A stretch of 64,000 nucleotides of DNA from Consotaella aegiceratis. Its GTDB lineage: Bacteria > Pseudomonadota > Alphaproteobacteria > Rhizobiales > Rhizobiaceae. The notes under the pieces were generated by a model. That model worked only from the letters and a program-made list of their open reading frames with translations, was not told the DNA's origin and ran no database searches. Positions 61,215-64,000 of the stretch are shown here, piece by piece. The translations under genes were made by a program, and so were the position numbers. Where the stretch lies: contig NZ_JAZHFT010000009.1 in NCBI RefSeq assembly GCF_036541425.1, positions 81,675 to 145,674 on the forward strand. The letters are read 5' to 3'. Position 1 is the stretch's first letter. Every line of letters begins with the position of its first letter.

Positions 61215-62912
61215 ATGTCCGACACTCCCGCCGTCATGGCCAACGCCGCACGCAAATACCAACCGTATCCCCAGGTCGATCTGCCGGACCGGCGCTGGCC
61301 GGGCCAGACCATCGCCAAGGCGCCGATCTGGTGCTCCGTCGACTTGCGCGACGGCAACCAGGCGCTGGTCGATCCGATGGGCCACGAAAAGAAGGCCCGC
61401 TTTTTCTCGCTCCTCAAGGCGATGAACTTCAAGGAGATCGAGATCGGTTTCCCCTCGGCCTCCCAGACTGATTTCGATTTCGCCCGCTGGTGCGTCGAGG
61501 AGGGCGATGCGCCGGAGGACGTATCGCTCCAGGTGCTGGTCCAGTGCCGGCCGGAGCTGATCCGCAGAACGTTCGAAGCTCTCGAGGGCGCCAGGCAGCC
61601 GATTGTCCATTTCTACAATTCGACCAGCGAATTGCAGCGCCGCGTGGTGTTCCAGAAGGATCGCCAGGGCATCAAGCAGATCGCCACGGACGCAGCCAAG
61701 ATGGTGACGGATATGGCGGCCGCGGCAGGCGGCGGCTTCCGTTTCGAATATTCGCCCGAGAGCTTCACCGGCACGGAGCTCGATTTCGCCTTGGAGATCT
61801 GCAACGCGGTCGCCGAGATCGTACAGCCGACGGCCGACAACAAGCTGATCATCAATCTGCCGGCCACGGTCGAGATGGCCACCCCCAACGTCCATGCCGA
61901 TCAGATCGAGTGGATGTGCCGCAATCTCGACAACCGCGAGAATCTGATCGTCTCGCTGCATCCCCATAACGACCGTGGCACGGCGATCGCGGCGACCGAA
62001 CTCGGGCTGTTGGCCGGAGCCGACCGCGTCGAGGGCACGTTGTTCGGCAACGGCGAGCGCACCGGCAATGTCGATATCGTCACGCTGGCGCTGAACATGT
62101 ACACCCAGGGGATCGATCCGGGCCTCGACGTCTCCGACATCACGCGGATCCGTGACGTCTACGAGCACTGCAATCAGCTCGCGATTCCGGAGCGCCACCC
62201 CTATGTGGGCGAGTTGGTCTACACCGCCTTCTCCGGCTCCCATCAGGATGCCATCAACAAGGGCATGAAGGCGATCAAGAGCTCCAACAAGGAACTCTGG
62301 GAGGTTCCCTACCTGCCGATCGATCCGCGTGACGTCGGCCGCAGTTACGAGGCGATCATCCGCATCAATTCGCAGTCGGGCAAGGGCGGCATCGCCTATG
62401 TGCTCAATGCAGACTACGGGCTCAACCTGCCGCGCAACCTGCAGATCGAATTCCGCGACGACATTCAGCGCATCACCGACGAGGAGGGCAAGGAGCTTCC
62501 GTCGAAGCGCATCCACCAGCGCTTTCTCGAGCTCTATGTCGAGCAGCCGGGCGCGCGCCTGAAGTTCGTGGACCACTTCACGCGGCCCAATCCGGACGTG
62601 CGCGGCCAGCGCTTTCTGGAGGCGACGATCCTCGACAACGGCGTCGAGACGGCGATCCATGGCGTCGGCACCGGCCCGATCGACGGCTTTGTCGACGCGC
62701 TGTCGCGCTATCTCGGCGTGGCCATGTCGGTGGCCGACTATTCGGAACACTCGCTGCAGCGCGGCTCCGATGCCACGGCGATCTCCTATATGGAGATCGA
62801 ACATCCCGGAGGGCGCCTGTTCGGTGCGGGGATCAATCACAACATCGTCTCGGCCTCGCTGGAGGCGATCGTCGCCGCCGCCAACCGCATCGTCGGCGGG
62901 ATCGCCGGCTGA
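61215..62912 (+). CDS. leuA: 2-isopropylmalate synthase
   Basis: 565 aa from the ATG at 61215 (MSDTPAVMANAARKYQPYPQ); an upstream in-frame extension to 61089 looks non-coding. The catalytic barrel (about 35-330) has the signature WCSVDLRDGNQALVDPMGHE, LHPHNDRGTAIAATE and GNGERTGNVDIVTLALNMY. The C-terminal LeuA regulatory domain (about 430-560) is complete, so leucine feedback is expected. It condenses acetyl-CoA with 2-oxoisovalerate, the first step of leucine synthesis. It is monocistronic and followed by a strong inverted repeat. Confidence 0.95.
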   Translation: MSDTPAVMANAARKYQPYPQVDLPDRRWPGQTIAKAPIWCSVDLRDGNQALVDPMGHEKKARFFSLLKAMNFKEIEIGFPSASQTDFDFARWCVEEGDAPEDVSLQVLVQCRPELIRRTFEALEGARQPIVHFYNSTSELQRRVVFQKDRQGIKQIATDAAKMVTDMAAAAGGGFRFEYSPESFTGTELDFALEICNAVAEIVQPTADNKLIINLPATVEMATPNVHADQIEWMCRNLDNRENLIVSLHPHNDRGTAIAATELGLLAGADRVEGTLFGNGERTGNVDIVTLALNMYTQGIDPGLDVSDITRIRDVYEHCNQLAIPERHPYVGELVYTAFSGSHQDAINKGMKAIKSSNKELWEVPYLPIDPRDVGRSYEAIIRINSQSGKGGIAYVLNADYGLNLPRNLQIEFRDDIQRITDEEGKELPSKRIHQRFLELYVEQPGARLKFVDHFTRPNPDVRGQRFLEATILDNGVETAIHGVGTGPIDGFVDALSRYLGVAMSVADYSEHSLQRGSDATAISYMEIEHPGGRLFGAGINHNIVSASLEAIVAAANRIVGGIAG

Positions 62913-62959
62913 CGTCGGCCAGCCAGCCGTCATCGAGGCGTTGGCGCAGGCATCCGTGC

Positions 62960-63002
62960 CATTGATCGTCCGCCATCGTCATCGCGGGGCGGACGATCAA
63001 TG
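62960..63002 (+). terminator. 15-bp inverted repeat after leuA
   Basis: CATTGATCGTCCGCC (62960-62974) pairs perfectly with GGCGGACGATCAATG (62988-63002), 13-nt loop, 48 nt after the leuA stop. No T-run follows. A likely RNA hairpin at the end of the leuA transcript; it could also be a protein-binding or mobile short repeat. Confidence 0.6.
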
Positions 63003-63172
63003 AGCGGCGCGATGCGTTCAAGCGTCGCCCAAGTTTTGCGTCACAAGATGGGCTCGTCGCGGCGTCTCGGCGCCGCAGCTTGCCGGCCGGTGTGGCCTGC
63101 AGGCCATTCCTTCTTGCGATCCGGAGCCTTATGGTTAACAAAACGCTAAGACGCGATTGCCACGAGGCACCG

Positions 63173-63793
63173 ATGGCCGAAACCACTCCGAACGCGACCC
63201 CGCGCTCTGAATCGCGGCGCCTTGCCGATGCGGTCCGTGCTGCCAAGATCGCCGCCGCCCAGCGCTCCGACGTCGTCGTCGACATCCGCGAGGCCGATCG
63301 TGCGCGCCTCGAGATCCTGATGGAGCAGTTGCAGCCGCTGATCGAGGAAGTGCCGGCCGACGACGAATATTTCGACTTCGCGCTGTCCGGCGGGCCGCAA
63401 CCCAAATTCTGGGTCGACGCGACGGCCCACGTCATGATGGCACGCGATCGGCGCACCTATCGCTTCGTCCGCGAGACGCGTCTGGGGCGCGTGACGCTCG
63501 CCGAATCGCAGGAGCCGCGTGCCATCGTCGATCGCGTGACCGACTACGTCGCCGAGCGGATCGTGGAGCGGGAGAAGGCGTTTGCGGCCATGGACGGGCT
63601 CGGCGAACGGCTGGCCGAACGGGCGACGCAGGGGCGCGTTCCGCACGGCGAGCCGATCCGGCCGATCCCCTCGGCCACCCGTCCGAAATCGACCGATTTC
63701 GTCATTGCCGTGACCTGGATGGTCATCGGCATTGTCGTCGGCGTGGGCGCCCTTTATGCCTTCGCCGCTTGGCAGGGCCTGGTTCCGAACTGA
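63173..63793 (+). CDS. Tail-anchored conserved hypothetical protein
   Basis: 206 aa from the ATG at 63173. It is a soluble alpha/beta-looking domain (about 30-140) with LEILMEQLQPLIEEVPADDE, YFDFALSGGPQPKFWVDATA and TYRFVRETRLGRVTLAESQE. A basic linker and a single C-terminal TM helix (about 180-202, FVIAVTWMVIGIVVGVGALY) follow. I know this layout only as uncharacterised proteins in rhizobia. No catalytic motif is visible. It is not in an operon with leuA. Confidence 0.8.
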   Translation: MAETTPNATPRSESRRLADAVRAAKIAAAQRSDVVVDIREADRARLEILMEQLQPLIEEVPADDEYFDFALSGGPQPKFWVDATAHVMMARDRRTYRFVRETRLGRVTLAESQEPRAIVDRVTDYVAERIVEREKAFAAMDGLGERLAERATQGRVPHGEPIRPIPSATRPKSTDFVIAVTWMVIGIVVGVGALYAFAAWQGLVPN

Positions 63794-63833
63794 GGCGAGT
63801 TGAGCCAGCCTCTCCGCATCCGAGCGAAGCAAC

Positions 63834-64000
63834 CTAGAGCGGGATGGCTATAGGCGGAATCGGGCTGGGATTCCCTGGGGGCTGGAAATGTGATTCACCA
63901 TACGGGCTGGAGTTGGAGGCCAGCACGGATGGCGCGACCCTATTCGATGGATTTGCGAGCTCGGGTGGTTTCGGCGGTGCTGGAGGGCGGTCTGTCGCGC
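63834..64000 (+). mobile_element. Left end of an IS630-family insertion sequence (cut by window edge)
   Basis: The transposase start at 63929 is preceded by about 95 bases of non-coding DNA that begins with a CTAGAGCGGGATGGC-type stretch near 63834. IS630 elements insert at TA, and the TA at 63835-63836 would be a natural boundary. The right end and the partner inverted repeat lie outside the window, so the boundary is a guess. Confidence 0.5.
63929..64000 (+). CDS. IS630-family transposase, N-terminal fragment
   Basis: The 24 codons up to the window edge read MARPYSMDLRARVVSAVLEGGLSR, which is the start of the IS630/Tc1-like transposase HTH_29 region (compare with MARPYSxDLRERVV, the usual N-terminus). 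The remainder lies outside the window, so completeness is unknown. GGAGG eleven bases upstream supports the start. Confidence 0.8.
   Translation, partial: MARPYSMDLRARVVSAVLEGGLSR

Noticed and set aside
1..64000. tRNA or rRNA genes
   Set aside because: No TTCGA-type T-loop with matching cloverleaf or rRNA-like conserved block was noticed while reading; a tRNA scan would settle this.

Overview
The window is GC-rich chromosomal DNA from an alphaproteobacterium of the order Hyphomicrobiales (Rhizobiales). The evidence is the FlbT-FlgD-FliQ / FlhA-FliR flagellar order, a complete PhyR-NepR-EcfG general stress response locus, a fused TrpEG anthranilate synthase behind a tandem-Trp leader peptide, a PutR-PutA pair and a rhizobial-type leuA. 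I cannot fix the genus from sequence alone.

Layout. 1-9.6 kb: the distal part of a flagellar gene cluster (flbT end, flgD, fliQ, then flhA, fliR, a FliJ-like protein, a FlgJ-like rod-binding protein, FlgN and an anchored hypothetical). It is split between fliQ and flhA by an oppositely oriented tripartite tricarboxylate transporter (tctC, tctA, tctB); a strong terminator closes fliQ. 9.7-20 kb: a PilZ-like protein, a one-TM hypothetical, a PHA-system protein, a DEAD-box RNA helicase, a LuxR-type regulator divergent from an unrecognised protein with a long YG/FG glycine repeat, an isonitrile-hydratase-like enzyme facing a GlxA-type regulator, and an AraC regulator facing a short-chain dehydrogenase. 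20-26.6 kb: an Uup-like ABC-F ATPase and an RND efflux pump (permease and adaptor).

26.8-36.8 kb is a general stress response island. Core regulators (EcfG sigma, NepR anti-sigma, PhyR anti-anti-sigma and an HWE-family sensor kinase) sit with small envelope proteins: a triple PRC-barrel protein, a DUF1328 protein of 54 aa, a five-gene operon starting with a DUF883-like protein, and short lipoproteins. I read EcfG-type promoters (GGAAC, 16-17 bases, CGTT or a close variant) upstream of eight transcription units here; four are exact matches. The island therefore looks like regulators plus a physically linked regulon.

36.8-49.3 kb: a HugZ-like protein, the Mrp/ApbC Fe-S carrier, a dipeptide-type ABC transporter (SBP, two permeases, two ATPases) interrupted by an unrelated hypothetical gene, and PutR/PutA for proline catabolism. 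49.4-64 kb: a DedA protein, formate-THF ligase, a periplasmic glucan biosynthesis protein, a two-component system whose sensor has a Met/Gly-rich periplasmic segment and which faces a secreted Met-rich EF-hand protein, the trpL-trpEG attenuator operon, a CDF metal exporter, leuA behind a Leu-rich leader-like reading frame, a tail-anchored hypothetical, and the first codons of an IS630-family transposase at the right edge.

No tRNA, rRNA or CRISPR array was seen. The most interesting items are the linked EcfG regulon, the Met-rich sensor/EF-hand module, the YG/FG-repeat protein with its LuxR neighbour, and the tct insertion that splits the flagellar operon.
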